NCBI RefSeq assembly: GCF_001591645.1
Contig: NZ_BCVH01000007.1
Span: forward strand, 124,001-188,000
Reading direction: 5' to 3'
DNA: 64,000 nt
DNA from: Robertmurraya korlensis NBRC 107688
Lineage (GTDB): Bacteria > Bacillota > Bacilli > Bacillales > Cytobacillaceae
Below the pieces are notes generated by a model. It had not been told where the DNA came from, made no database searches, and worked only from the letters and a program-made list of their open reading frames with translations. Shown piece by piece: positions 46,118 through 54,824 of the stretch; the stretch's first letter is position 1, and the number at the start of each line of letters is the position of its first letter. Position numbers and translations under genes: made by a program.

Positions 46118-46435
46118 TTATTTTCGGACTCTTCTTGATAACAAGGCTGTGTGACCTAACAGGATGCCAGCAACAGCGGAAGCGAAAAGAGTAATAAGTG
46201 CAGGTGAGAAAATCTCGAAAACGTGTCTGAAAATATTGGTGCATCCAATAACAAAGCCAAAGACTCCTAGTAAGGAAGTAAGAATCGTAAATTTTATACT
46301 CCGAGCAGGGATACTTACAATAGCTCTACCGATTAGCCCCATCAAGAATATGGCAAAGATGAAATAATCACCTGACAGTCCCACAATTAACCCACCAATT
46401 CCGAAGCCTAAAGCGCTTAAATACAGAACTTTCAT
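46118..46435 (-). CDS. small membrane protein, unknown function
   Basis: A 105-residue protein, nearly all hydrophobic: about three to four helices with small polar loops and an Arg-rich C-terminus (LLSRRVRK). GAGGGAGGG lies 6 bases before the ATG at 46435. No family recognised. It sits alone between two terminators. Confidence 0.6.
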   Translation of the reverse strand: MKVLYLSALGFGIGGLIVGLSGDYFIFAIFLMGLIGRAIVSIPARSIKFTILTSLLGVFGFVIGCTNIFRHVFEIFSPALITLFASAVAGILLGHTALLSRRVRK

Positions 46436-46601
46436 TTTCAACCCTCCCTCAAATACCCCTTAGCTTATATATATTCGCGTGCGTAGAAGAAGGTTTTTAA
46501 TAGAAAAAATAAATAAGGGAAGATCTAGGGAATAACTCGAAGAAGGTTTGTGCAAAATAATCTATACCTGTTTAGCACACTTCATTTATGGAGGGCAACT
46601 T

Positions 46602-46949
46602 ATGCAATGGTATTTGAAAGTACTTAAGAATTATGTTGGATTTCAAGGCAGAGCTAGGAGAAAAGAGTACTGGATGTTTTTCCTATTCAATTTCCTTATC
46701 ACCATCTTGCTCTCAATTATTGAATCGATGCTTGGTCTTGGAGGTATTCTATCTGCACTTTATGGGTTAGCGGTTTTATTACCTTCGATTGCTGTTAGTG
46801 TACGCCGACTGCATGATATCGGGAGGTCTGGCTGGTGGATGCTACTCTCTTTAATCCCTGTAATTGGATTAATCGTGCTTCTCGTATTTGCAGTTCTTGA
46901 TAGTCAGCCAGGTGAAAATAAATATGGACCCAATCCAAAGGGTCAATAA
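46602..46949 (+). CDS. DUF805 family membrane protein
   Basis: A 115-residue inner-membrane protein of the DUF805 (YhaH) family. The family block GFQGRARRKEYWMFFLFN, followed by LPSIAVSVRRLHDIGRSGWWMLL and a Gly-rich C-terminal tail GENKYGPNPKG, is complete. Function unknown; members are often stress-related. The ATG at 46602 follows GGAGGGC; the 18-codon extension to 46548 is unlikely. Confidence 0.88.
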   Translation: MQWYLKVLKNYVGFQGRARRKEYWMFFLFNFLITILLSIIESMLGLGGILSALYGLAVLLPSIAVSVRRLHDIGRSGWWMLLSLIPVIGLIVLLVFAVLDSQPGENKYGPNPKGQ

Positions 46950-46990
46950 AAAAAGTAACCACCTATTTTCGAATAGGTGGTTACTTTTTT
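46949..46990 (+). terminator. bidirectional terminator with UUCG loop
   Basis: AAAAAGTAACCACCTATT / AATAGGTGGTTACTTTTT encloses a TTCG tetraloop, between the DUF805 gene (plus) and the RNase J gene (minus), with T-tracts on both strands. Confidence 0.95.
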
Positions 46991-47004
46991 ATATTCAAAT
47001 TTGC

Positions 47005-48672
47005 TTAAATTTCAATTATTACTGGCAAAATCATTGGTTTTCTCTTTGTTTGAGTAAATAAGTACTGTCCAACTGATTTTTTAATATTTTGTTTTATAAC
47101 ATTCCACTGACGAACATTTTCAGCTTGTAAATCGTTGACTGTCTTCTTGGTTAAGCGATTGATTTCTCTAATTAAGTCTTCTGAATCCTTGACATATACG
47201 AAACCTCTTGTAATTGTGTCAGGGCCTTGGATGATTTTTCGATCTGTTTTGCTAATGGTGATAATAATCACGACCATTCCATCCTCAGAGAGCTGTCTTC
47301 TATCTCTAAGGACGATTTCTCCTACATCTCCAACACTTACTCCATCGACATACGTATCCCCGTTCGGGATGCTACGAGTCTGAACAGCAACTCCATTTTC
47401 CACATCGACGACATCACCGTTTTTGATAATAAACGTGTTTCCTTTTTCTACACCAACAGACTCTGCTAATAACCGATGATGATGTAGCATCCGGTATTCC
47501 CCGTGGATAGGGACAAAATAAGTAGGCTTCATCAGGGTAAGCATGAGTTTTAGGTCCTCCTGATAGCCATGCCCTGATACGTGCATGCCGGTTGTGCTTC
47601 CAGACCCATATATTACCTTCGCACCAAGTTGAAACAGGTTATCAATAATACGTGAAACATCCTTCTCATTACCAGGAATAGGAGAGGCTGCTAGAATCAC
47701 TGTATCGCCAGGGTAGATGGACATATCTCTATAATTTCCTGTAGATAATCGGGAGAGGGCAGCCATGGGTTCTCCTTGGCTTCCGGTACAAAGGATAGCT
47801 ACTTTTTCAGGGGCCATTTCATTGGCAGATCTAGCATCTATTATCATACCCTCTGGGATATTAACATAACCCCTTTCCATTGCTACTTGGACAACATTAA
47901 CCATACTTCGTCCAACTAAGGCGAGTTTTCGATTGGTTTTAATCGCGGCGTCCACAACTTGTTGAACGCGGTTTACATTGGAAGCAAAGGTAGAGACAAA
48001 GATTTTTCCATCTGCACGTAAAAAAGCCTCATCCATATGGTTTCCTACCATCTCTTCAGAAGGAGTTAAACCTTTTCTTTCAGCATTTGTACTTTCAGAA
48101 ATTAACACTAGTACACCATTTTTGCCGATTTCGGCCATTTTGTGTATATCAGAATGCTGGTGGTTAGCTGGTGTTAAATCGAATTTAAAGTCACCGGTAT
48201 GTACCACATTTCCCTCAGGTGTATGGAAGACAATTCCAAGGCAATCAGGAATGCTATGACTAACTTTAAAAAATGAAACGCCAACTTCTCCAAAAGTAAG
48301 CTCTGATTCGGCGTGAACCTCGACAAGCTTGGTATCACCTGTTAAACGGTGTTCGTCAAGTTTCAATTCAATCAAGCCTAAAGTAAAACGGGTAGCGTAA
48401 ATAGGTACATTTAATTTTTTGAGAAAATAAGGAATTCCACCAATATGATCTTCATGCCCATGTGTAACAACTAGAGCACGAATTTTTTCTTTGTTTGCTT
48501 CTAAATAAGTAATATCAGGGATGATTAAATCGATCCCTAACAGGCTTTCATCAGGGAACTTTCCTCCACAATCAATAACTATCATGTCATCTTCATATTG
48601 AACAACATACATGTTTTTCCCGATTTCATTCACTCCGCCAAGAGCAAAAATCGATAATTTACCTTGATTCAT
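47005..48672 (-). CDS. ribonuclease J family protein
   Basis: A 555-residue beta-CASP metallo-beta-lactamase RNase with combined endonuclease and 5'-3' exonuclease activity in RNA decay. The zinc motif H71-G-H73-E-D75-H76 is intact, as in active RNase J1 and unlike the degenerate motif of B. subtilis RNase J2. Family blocks HTGDFKFDLTP, CTGSQGEPMAAL, HVSGHGYQED and the C-terminal KRKPMILPVI are present. AGGAGG precedes the start. Its surroundings match neither B. subtilis rnjA nor rnjB, so it may be an additional paralogue. Sole gene between a bidirectional terminator and its own promoter region. Confidence 0.9.
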   Translation of the reverse strand: MNQGKLSIFALGGVNEIGKNMYVVQYEDDMIVIDCGGKFPDESLLGIDLIIPDITYLEANKEKIRALVVTHGHEDHIGGIPYFLKKLNVPIYATRFTLGLIELKLDEHRLTGDTKLVEVHAESELTFGEVGVSFFKVSHSIPDCLGIVFHTPEGNVVHTGDFKFDLTPANHQHSDIHKMAEIGKNGVLVLISESTNAERKGLTPSEEMVGNHMDEAFLRADGKIFVSTFASNVNRVQQVVDAAIKTNRKLALVGRSMVNVVQVAMERGYVNIPEGMIIDARSANEMAPEKVAILCTGSQGEPMAALSRLSTGNYRDMSIYPGDTVILAASPIPGNEKDVSRIIDNLFQLGAKVIYGSGSTTGMHVSGHGYQEDLKLMLTLMKPTYFVPIHGEYRMLHHHRLLAESVGVEKGNTFIIKNGDVVDVENGVAVQTRSIPNGDTYVDGVSVGDVGEIVLRDRRQLSEDGMVVIIITISKTDRKIIQGPDTITRGFVYVKDSEDLIREINRLTKKTVNDLQAENVRQWNVIKQNIKKSVGQYLFTQTKRKPMILPVIIEI

Positions 48673-48834
48673 TATAAATTAACCTCCTCTTCCCAATTTA
48701 GTTTAGGAATAGTGTTCCCAGTTAGAGGACGGTTATTATTATTTAAAGGGAAATAAACAGATTAATGATGCTTACATAACTGAGTGAAAATTTGTGGAAA
48801 ATAAAGATATTTAATCAAAGAAGGAGGGGTATTT

Positions 48835-49305
48835 CTGAATCTCGTTTATATAACCATTACGGCTTGGATGACGATTCTATTTTTTGCCTTACTCCCTCAT
48901 AAGATCAACAGAGTGTCAAATGTGATTGTTTTTTTTGTGACGTCTATTATAGATATTAATAAGCTATCGTTAAACATTTCAACATTTAATTTAATTAAGC
49001 TTAATATTTCTTATAGTAATTGGTTAGCGTTAGTGGTATACAGAGATATAACTATGAGTGTAATCTTATTAATTTATGCTAATGTCTATTTTACAACTAA
49101 GGATAAAAGAAAAAGATGGGGAATTACGATTCTTACATTTCTACTATTATTAGGTGGGTCACAGTTGTTAAGGGGATTATCTATGATGGAATATACTGGG
49201 TGGACCATTTACTATGAAAGCATATGTATTGGAGTATTGATAGGTATTACTTTTTTAACAGCTCGTTATTCGACAAGATGTGATGGTGGAAAACAACATG
49301 GATAA
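48835..49305 (+). CDS. small membrane protein, CBO0543-like (probable CTG start)
   Basis: A membrane protein of about 156 residues with four to five hydrophobic segments. AAGGAGGGG lies 6 bases before an in-frame CTG at 48835, giving a start MNLVYITITAW; the first ATG, at 48868, has no ribosome-binding site. The stop overlaps the ATG of the next gene by 8 bases, so the two are translationally coupled. Function unknown. The start codon is inferred from the ribosome-binding site and could be wrong. Confidence 0.65.
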   Translation: MNLVYITITAWMTILFFALLPHKINRVSNVIVFFVTSIIDINKLSLNISTFNLIKLNISYSNWLALVVYRDITMSVILLIYANVYFTTKDKRKRWGITILTFLLLLGGSQLLRGLSMMEYTGWTIYYESICIGVLIGITFLTARYSTRCDGGKQHG

Positions 49306-49795
49306 TATCATCTATGATCATGCATTTAATTTGAATGAGTGGACTGTTCTGATAATCACTGGACTAGGGTTTACTTTATTTTTCATTCTCCCAAAAAAAT
49401 TTTCTAAATCTGTTACTGCAGTGAACCTGTTATTTGGGGTAGTCGTTGGTCTTATGTTTGATCATACGATAGCCATCAAACCCATTGATTATTACGATGT
49501 AGGAGATGAATCAAAATACCAGTTGTTTGATCTATTTTCATATATTATGTACGCTCCAGTAGGGTACTTATATATCTATTTATACGAAAAGTTAAAATTA
49601 CCTACAAAAAAATATTGGCTGATTGTTTATATTGTTTTTTGGTCAATTGTTGGGATAGGAGTGGAATGGTTAGGGGTTCTCACCGGTATTTTCCACTATA
49701 AAAATGGATATAAAATTACGTATTCCTTTCCTATCTATTTATTTGTTCAAGCCTTTCAAATTTGGTTATACCATTATCTCTTTAAAGAAAAATAA
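49298..49795 (+). CDS. small membrane protein, CBO0543-like
   Basis: A 165-residue protein with about five transmembrane segments, in the family of the product of 27479-27964 (shared YYDVGD..., LFDLFSY, VEWLGV and YKNGYKITYS blocks). The ATG at 49298 follows GGTGGA within the upstream gene and is preferred over GTG 49280. Coupled to the preceding membrane gene. Function unknown. Confidence 0.7.
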   Translation: MDNIIYDHAFNLNEWTVLIITGLGFTLFFILPKKFSKSVTAVNLLFGVVVGLMFDHTIAIKPIDYYDVGDESKYQLFDLFSYIMYAPVGYLYIYLYEKLKLPTKKYWLIVYIVFWSIVGIGVEWLGVLTGIFHYKNGYKITYSFPIYLFVQAFQIWLYHYLFKEK

Positions 49796-49796
49796 A

Positions 49797-49828
49797 AGGG
49801 AAGCAGCTAATTATTACTGCTTCCCTTC
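49797..49828 (+). terminator. bidirectional terminator
   Basis: GGGAAGCAG / CTGCTTCCC stem of 9 bp between the membrane pair (plus) and the acetate transporter (minus), with A-rich and T-containing flanks. Confidence 0.75.
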
Positions 49829-49832
49829 GTAA

Positions 49833-50447
49833 TTATTTGAAAATCCCAAATGGTTTGCCAACTGGAATAAATACTTTTCCAAAATGAGTGTTTAATACCG
49901 CAGCAGCTGAGCCATAAAAAGACATGATAGCAATGAGTAATTCTGAAATAGCCGCTACCTTATGGAAGAATTCAGGTGCCACCCCAAGAGTGGATAAAGA
50001 CAGACCGATGAACAAGAAATCAATAAGAACAAAAATGATAAATAGAACTTTATGTGTTTCCATCGCACCAATCGTCATATATAAGCTAAACAATAAATAG
50101 CCAATAAAGGCAATTCCAAGCTGCTTCGGATCAACTGTAAGTGCTGCATTTTCTCCAAAAACACCAAGGTTAATTAACCATGAAGCTCCTACACCGAACC
50201 AGAAAAGGGCAAATGCACCGAAAGCGGTTGTGCCGAATGTATTATTATGTTTGGCATCATTGATAGCAGCGAAAAGCTGTGCAAACCCACCTAGGAAAAT
50301 CGCCCATGGTAAAACAAAGGAAACCCCGTCGGTCCAGCCAAGTTTTTGTGATGATGCAACCAAGGTTACCATAGCTAGTCCAAATAAACCTAAGGCAGAG
50401 GGATCAGCCGTAACGACTTGGATTTTTTGTGTTTGATTTTGATTCAT
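49833..50447 (-). CDS. satP: acetate uptake transporter (GPR1/FUN34/SatP family)
   Basis: A 204-residue protein with six transmembrane helices of the AceTr family, importing acetate or succinate. The N-terminal DPSALGLFGLAMVT corresponds to the NPAPLGL signature of the family. AGGAGGA precedes the start on the minus strand. A promoter (TTGGAT, 16-base spacer, TATAAG) and a near-consensus cre lie upstream, suggesting carbon control. Confidence 0.88.
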   Translation of the reverse strand: MNQNQTQKIQVVTADPSALGLFGLAMVTLVASSQKLGWTDGVSFVLPWAIFLGGFAQLFAAINDAKHNNTFGTTAFGAFALFWFGVGASWLINLGVFGENAALTVDPKQLGIAFIGYLLFSLYMTIGAMETHKVLFIIFVLIDFLFIGLSLSTLGVAPEFFHKVAAISELLIAIMSFYGSAAAVLNTHFGKVFIPVGKPFGIFK

Positions 50448-50478
50448 GTTGAAATGTTCCTCCTAATTTAAAAACATA

Positions 50479-50542
50479 CTTATATAAGATACAGAATTTA
50501 ATCCAACACTTCAATGGAAAAAAGAATATGTAAGCGAAGTTT
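50479..50542 (-). promoter_or_regulatory. satP promoter with upstream cre-like site
   Basis: On the minus strand TTGGAT (50506-50501), 16 bases, TATAAG (50484-50479). A cre-like sequence at 50528-50542, with one mismatch, is centred about 60 bases upstream of the expected start, the position used by CcpA when it activates ackA and pta in B. subtilis. Confidence 0.4.
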
Positions 50543-50733
50543 TCATCTTGACTTGTAAGAGAAAACATGAAGGAGGGACGTTTTTCGCTCCTCCACTAAG
50601 ATACCTCTATTTTTTCTCTAAATTCTTCATTTTACCCATATGTATTCTAATGATGTTTTCTTTCTAGTCCTTATCTTTCCATATATAATAAGAGATACAA
50701 AAGAGGCAGGTAATAATCTGGGGGAGATTACAA

Positions 50734-51237
50734 ATGATAAACATTCGCTTACTTAATGAACACGATGCAATAGCATACAAAGAAAAGAGAATAGAAGCAT
50801 TACAAATTCATCCTGAGGTATTTAGCTCAAGTGTAGAGGAAGAATTGGATTATTCATTAGAAGTACATGCATCAAGACTTCGAGCTTCTAACGCGTATAC
50901 ATTTGGTGCTTTTGAGAAAGACAAACTTGTAGGAGTAGTTACACTTGTCATAGAAATGAAAAGAAAGCTCATGCATCGGTCAGATATATTTGCGATGTAC
51001 GTAACTCCTGAAGTAAGAAGATTAGGTGTCGGGAAACAATTGATGGAGGCCGCAATCGCTCAGGCAAAAGAATTGGATGAGGTTGAACAGGTTTATCTAA
51101 CGGTTTCAACAAATAACACGGCAGCTAAAAAATTGTATGAGTCTGTTGGGTTTGAAATAATCGGAAGCGATCCTCGATCCATGAAAATCGGCAATAAATA
51201 TATTGGAGAGGAGATGATGGCTCTCTATTTGAAGTAA
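50734..51237 (+). CDS. GNAT acetyltransferase
   Basis: A 167-residue N-acetyltransferase. The acetyl-CoA loop is seen in FAMYVTPEVRRLGVGKQLMEAAI (R-x-x-G-x-G), and the C-terminal KKLYESVGFEIIG is typical. GGGGGAGA precedes the start. Substrate unknown; flanked by terminators. Confidence 0.85.
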   Translation: MINIRLLNEHDAIAYKEKRIEALQIHPEVFSSSVEEELDYSLEVHASRLRASNAYTFGAFEKDKLVGVVTLVIEMKRKLMHRSDIFAMYVTPEVRRLGVGKQLMEAAIAQAKELDEVEQVYLTVSTNNTAAKKLYESVGFEIIGSDPRSMKIGNKYIGEEMMALYLK

Positions 51238-51270
51238 GAAAGCGAGGATTACTCGCTTTCATTTTTTTAT
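51238..51270 (+). terminator. terminator after the GNAT gene
   Basis: GAAAGCGAG / CTCGCTTTC 9-bp stem, 5-base loop and T-tract, starting right at the stop codon. Confidence 0.93.
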
Positions 51271-51288
51271 TAAGCGCTTACAAGAGTA

Positions 51289-51993
51289 TTATGAAATAAT
51301 ACCCCTTCGAAACAATTCTCCAACTGCATGTGAGCGGTTGTTTGCTCCGAGCTTTTTTATTGCTGTTTTCACGTACTGCTTGACAGTCAATTCACTAATG
51401 TTCATAGAATCAGCCATTTCCTTGGTACTTTCCCCTTGTGAAATTCGTTTCATCACTTCTAATTCTCTTTTACTTAATAAAGTAGGAGTATCCGTTTCTA
51501 CAGCACTCTGAAGATATTTACCGATTAGTTTTCCGTATAAAGAAAGTGAAGATAGTATTTTCTCGTCGAAAACAACCCCTTCCTGAAATTCCGTTGAGCA
51601 AATGTATCCAACAACTACAGGGCCAAAACAAATGGGTACGACCAACATAGAATCTACATTTGAAGGAAAAACGTATCTACTGCTAATTTGTTTTAGGTGT
51701 TCAACACCCGAGCAATATTTTGCCTCGCGTTCTTTAATGGATGAGTGGATAATGGGGAGAGCACGAATATCGTCCCTGATCTCTCTGATATGTATGAGCT
51801 GTGTAGAAGTTAATTGGATAATTCCTTCCCCTAAATACCCTAAAGGGGAGTAACGAAACAAGAAAGCATTTCTAGTTGGGAAAAGTTTTAAATAGATGTC
51901 GAGAATAAGATAAAGCTGTTCCTCATGACTAGCTTGAACTTCAAGCTTTCGAACATGTTCTAAAACGGAGTAATGGGTTGGTATAAAAATCAT
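51289..51993 (-). CDS. LuxR-family regulator with GAF-like sensor
   Basis: A 234-residue protein: a GAF-like N-terminal sensor (about residues 15-155) and a C-terminal LuxR helix-turn-helix (about 170-232, LLSKRELEVMKRISQGESTKEMADSMNIS cut into the usual helices). Divergent from the esterase/BVMO operon at 52126 with 132 bases between, so a role in its control is likely. The AAGGAG abuts the ATG with no spacing, so the true start may be a little downstream. No response-regulator phosphorylation domain is present. Confidence 0.82.
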   Translation of the reverse strand: MIFIPTHYSVLEHVRKLEVQASHEEQLYLILDIYLKLFPTRNAFLFRYSPLGYLGEGIIQLTSTQLIHIREIRDDIRALPIIHSSIKEREAKYCSGVEHLKQISSRYVFPSNVDSMLVVPICFGPVVVGYICSTEFQEGVVFDEKILSSLSLYGKLIGKYLQSAVETDTPTLLSKRELEVMKRISQGESTKEMADSMNISELTVKQYVKTAIKKLGANNRSHAVGELFRRGIIS

Positions 51994-52125
51994 CTCCTTT
52001 TTAGGAAGTATCTATATCTAAAATTGGGAATATTCAAATTATACAGAAAATATTACGATAAAGGTAGCATATTAAGAAGGAATTTCTAAATATGTAAAAA
52101 TACCTATTGGAGAGGAAGATGTCAG

Positions 52126-53073
52126 ATGGCTAATTTAGATCCACAAGCAAAAGTTTACTTAGAAGCGTTCAATCAATTGCCTGCCCTTCACTCAATGGAA
52201 GCACAAGCAGTAAGAGATTTGTTTGCACTAGTACCACCAGTAGAAGTAGAACTTGCTCTGTTAGCAAGAGTTGAAGATAGATTAATATCAGTTGGAAATG
52301 ATACAGAAATTAGTGTGCGAATTTATACACCAGAAGGAGAAGGTCCTTTTCCCCTTTTTGTTTATTACCACGGAGGTGGTTGGGTAATAGGGGACTTAGA
52401 AACAGCGGATGCTAGTTGCCGGATGTTAGCAAATAAGACAGAGCGAGTCGTTGTGTCAGTGGATTATCGTCTTGCTCCAGAATACAAGTTTCCAGTTCCA
52501 GTAGAAGATTCATATGCCGCGCTGAAATGGGTGAAAGAACATGCAACGGAAATAAATGGAAACGCTTCCAAAATGGTGGTTGGGGGTGACAGTGCCGGAG
52601 GAAATCTTTCAGCAGCCATGACCCTCCTTTCTAAAGACGAGAAAGGGCCAGAGATTGAAGGTCAAATTTTAATATATCCAGTAACAAGCCTAACCTATGA
52701 TACAAAGTCATATTTTGAGTTTCAACAAGGTTTTGGATTAGATCGGGACTTAATGATTTGGTTTGGAAACTATTATATTAACGGAGAAGAAGATACGAAA
52801 AATAAGCTTGCTGCTCCGTTAGAAGCTGAGGATGTATCTGGTCTCCCTCCTGCTTACGTGATAACGGCGGAATATGATGTGTTGCGAGATGAAGGGCAAG
52901 CCTATGCTGAAAAATTAAGAAAGGCAGGAGTTCAGGTTGAAACGATCTGTGAAGAAGGGCTTGTACATGGTTATTTTACGAATATGGCCGTTTTCCCAGA
53001 CAGAATTAAAGCTTCCATCTCAAACATTGCTGAATTTTTAAATAAGATAAATAAAGAGGTTCGCCAGACATAA
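52126..53073 (+). CDS. alpha/beta hydrolase, HSL-type esterase
   Basis: A 315-residue esterase of the hormone-sensitive-lipase family. HGGGW is the oxyanion hole, Ser in GGDSAGGN the nucleophile, Asp in DVLRDEG and His in VHGYF complete the triad. The BVMO gene starts only 20 bases after its stop, so the pair probably oxidises a ketone to an ester or lactone and then hydrolyses it. GGAGAGGAA precedes the ATG. Confidence 0.9.
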   Translation: MANLDPQAKVYLEAFNQLPALHSMEAQAVRDLFALVPPVEVELALLARVEDRLISVGNDTEISVRIYTPEGEGPFPLFVYYHGGGWVIGDLETADASCRMLANKTERVVVSVDYRLAPEYKFPVPVEDSYAALKWVKEHATEINGNASKMVVGGDSAGGNLSAAMTLLSKDEKGPEIEGQILIYPVTSLTYDTKSYFEFQQGFGLDRDLMIWFGNYYINGEEDTKNKLAAPLEAEDVSGLPPAYVITAEYDVLRDEGQAYAEKLRKAGVQVETICEEGLVHGYFTNMAVFPDRIKASISNIAEFLNKINKEVRQT

Positions 53074-53093
53074 AAAGAGTGGAGGGGAATGAA

Positions 53094-54716
53094 ATGAGTT
53101 CAACAAAACCATTTGATGCAGTCGTTGTAGGTGCAGGCTTTTCAGGATTGTATATGCTGTATCGATTAAGAGAAGCAGGGTTTTCAACAGCAGTATTCGA
53201 AGCCGGAGATGGTGTCGGAGGAACTTGGTATTGGAATCGTTACCCAGGTGCTCGATGTGACTCTGAGAGCATTTACTATAACTATACGTTTTCGGAAGAG
53301 TTATATAATGAATGGACATGGACTTCGAGATATCCCGCTCAGCCAGAGATTTTACGTTATTTAAATTTTGTAGCAGATAAATTTGATCTTAAAAAGGACA
53401 TCCAATTTAAGACACGGGTACAGTCTGCTCACTATAACGAAGATACAAAGAAATGGGAGATACAACTTGATAACGGCACAAATGTGACAGCGAAGTACTT
53501 TATTACCGGGGTTGGATGCCTTTCTGCAGCGAACCTACCTAAATTCAATGGATTAGAAAACTTTAAAGGGGAATTCTACCATACCGGACATTGGCCACAT
53601 GAGGGAGTAGACTTTAAAGGGAAGAGAGTGGGTATTATTGGAACTGGATCAAGTGGAGTCCAGGCAATCCCAGTAATTGCACAAGAAGCTGAACATCTAA
53701 CTGTTTTTCAACGTACTCCTCAGTATAGTGCTCCTGCTAGAAATCACCCATATAGTGAAGAGTATTTAGAACAGGCAAAGAATAACTTTTTAGAAATCAA
53801 AAAGCAGATGAGAGAATCAGCAGGTGGTCAGCCGGCGATTCCACCAGATAAATCTGCATTAGAGGTTACGCCTGAAGAAAGACAAAAGGTCTATGAACAC
53901 GCATGGGAAAATGGTGGGTTAGGGCTTTTTGCCGCTTATTATGATATAACGATAAACGAAGAGGCAAACGAGACGGTTGCCGAGTTTATCCGAGGGAAAA
54001 TAAAAGAGATAGTCAAAGATCCAGAAACGGCTAGTAAGCTTCTACCAAGCTATTATTATGGTACGAAACGTCCAATCATTGATACGAATTATTATGAGAC
54101 GTTTAATAGGGATAATGTATCTCTTGTGGACGTACGGAAGAATCCAATTGAGGAGATTACCACTTCAGGCGTGCGTACATCTGAAGAAGAGGTTGAATTG
54201 GATGCACTGGTCTTTGCGACAGGCTACGATGGAATGACAGGGCCTCTTCTCAAGATTGACATTCGTGGGAAAGACGGTATTTCCCTGAAAGAGAAATGGA
54301 ATGGGGGAGCTTCTACTCGTACGTACTTAGGAGTAGCTAACGCTGGTTTTCCTAATTTCTTTATGATTACTGGTCCTGAAAGTCCATCCGTATTAAGCAA
54401 TATGCCTGTTTCGATTGAGCAGCATGTGGAATGGATTGGAGACTGCATCGAGCATTTTGAGAAGCAGGGTGTTGAAACGATTGAGGCAGCTGTTGAGGCT
54501 GAAGAATCTTGGAGCAAGCATTGCCGAGAAGTAGCAGAAGCAACGCTCTTTACAAAAACGGATTCGTGGTACACAGGTGCTAACATACCTGGAAAACCGC
54601 GGGGATTCTTAATATATTTAGGTGGTGTCGGTGCTTACCGAAAAAAATGTGAGGAGATCGCAGCTAATGGGTACGAAGGTTTTACCATAACGTTAACGAA
54701 CCAAACTGTTGGGTAG
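53094..54716 (+). CDS. Baeyer-Villiger monooxygenase
   Basis: A 540-residue FAD/NADPH-dependent type I BVMO. Two Rossmann motifs GAGFSG (FAD) and GTGSSG (NADPH) flank the BVMO fingerprint FKGEFYHTGHWP (FxGxxxHxxxW[PD]). VGGTWYWNRYPGARCD is typical of the cyclohexanone/cyclopentanone/phenylacetone branch. The ATG at 53094 follows GGAGGGG; the GTG at 53079 is inside that site. Together with the esterase it forms a ketone-degradation unit. The ketone substrate cannot be deduced. Confidence 0.9.
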   Translation: MSSTKPFDAVVVGAGFSGLYMLYRLREAGFSTAVFEAGDGVGGTWYWNRYPGARCDSESIYYNYTFSEELYNEWTWTSRYPAQPEILRYLNFVADKFDLKKDIQFKTRVQSAHYNEDTKKWEIQLDNGTNVTAKYFITGVGCLSAANLPKFNGLENFKGEFYHTGHWPHEGVDFKGKRVGIIGTGSSGVQAIPVIAQEAEHLTVFQRTPQYSAPARNHPYSEEYLEQAKNNFLEIKKQMRESAGGQPAIPPDKSALEVTPEERQKVYEHAWENGGLGLFAAYYDITINEEANETVAEFIRGKIKEIVKDPETASKLLPSYYYGTKRPIIDTNYYETFNRDNVSLVDVRKNPIEEITTSGVRTSEEEVELDALVFATGYDGMTGPLLKIDIRGKDGISLKEKWNGGASTRTYLGVANAGFPNFFMITGPESPSVLSNMPVSIEQHVEWIGDCIEHFEKQGVETIEAAVEAEESWSKHCREVAEATLFTKTDSWYTGANIPGKPRGFLIYLGGVGAYRKKCEEIAANGYEGFTITLTNQTVG

Positions 54717-54720
54717 TGCG

Positions 54721-54760
54721 AAAAAGAAGAGATTAAGAAACACATAATCTCTTCTTTTTT
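54721..54760 (+). terminator. terminator of the esterase/BVMO operon
   Basis: AAAAAGAAGAGATTA / TAATCTCTTCTTTTT is a 15-bp stem with 9-base loop. Confidence 0.95.
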
Positions 54761-54824
54761 AGTAGGGAAATAGTTTTTTCCTGTCGAATTAGAAGGTATA
54801 GTAGGAATCAAGGAGGCAATCTAA

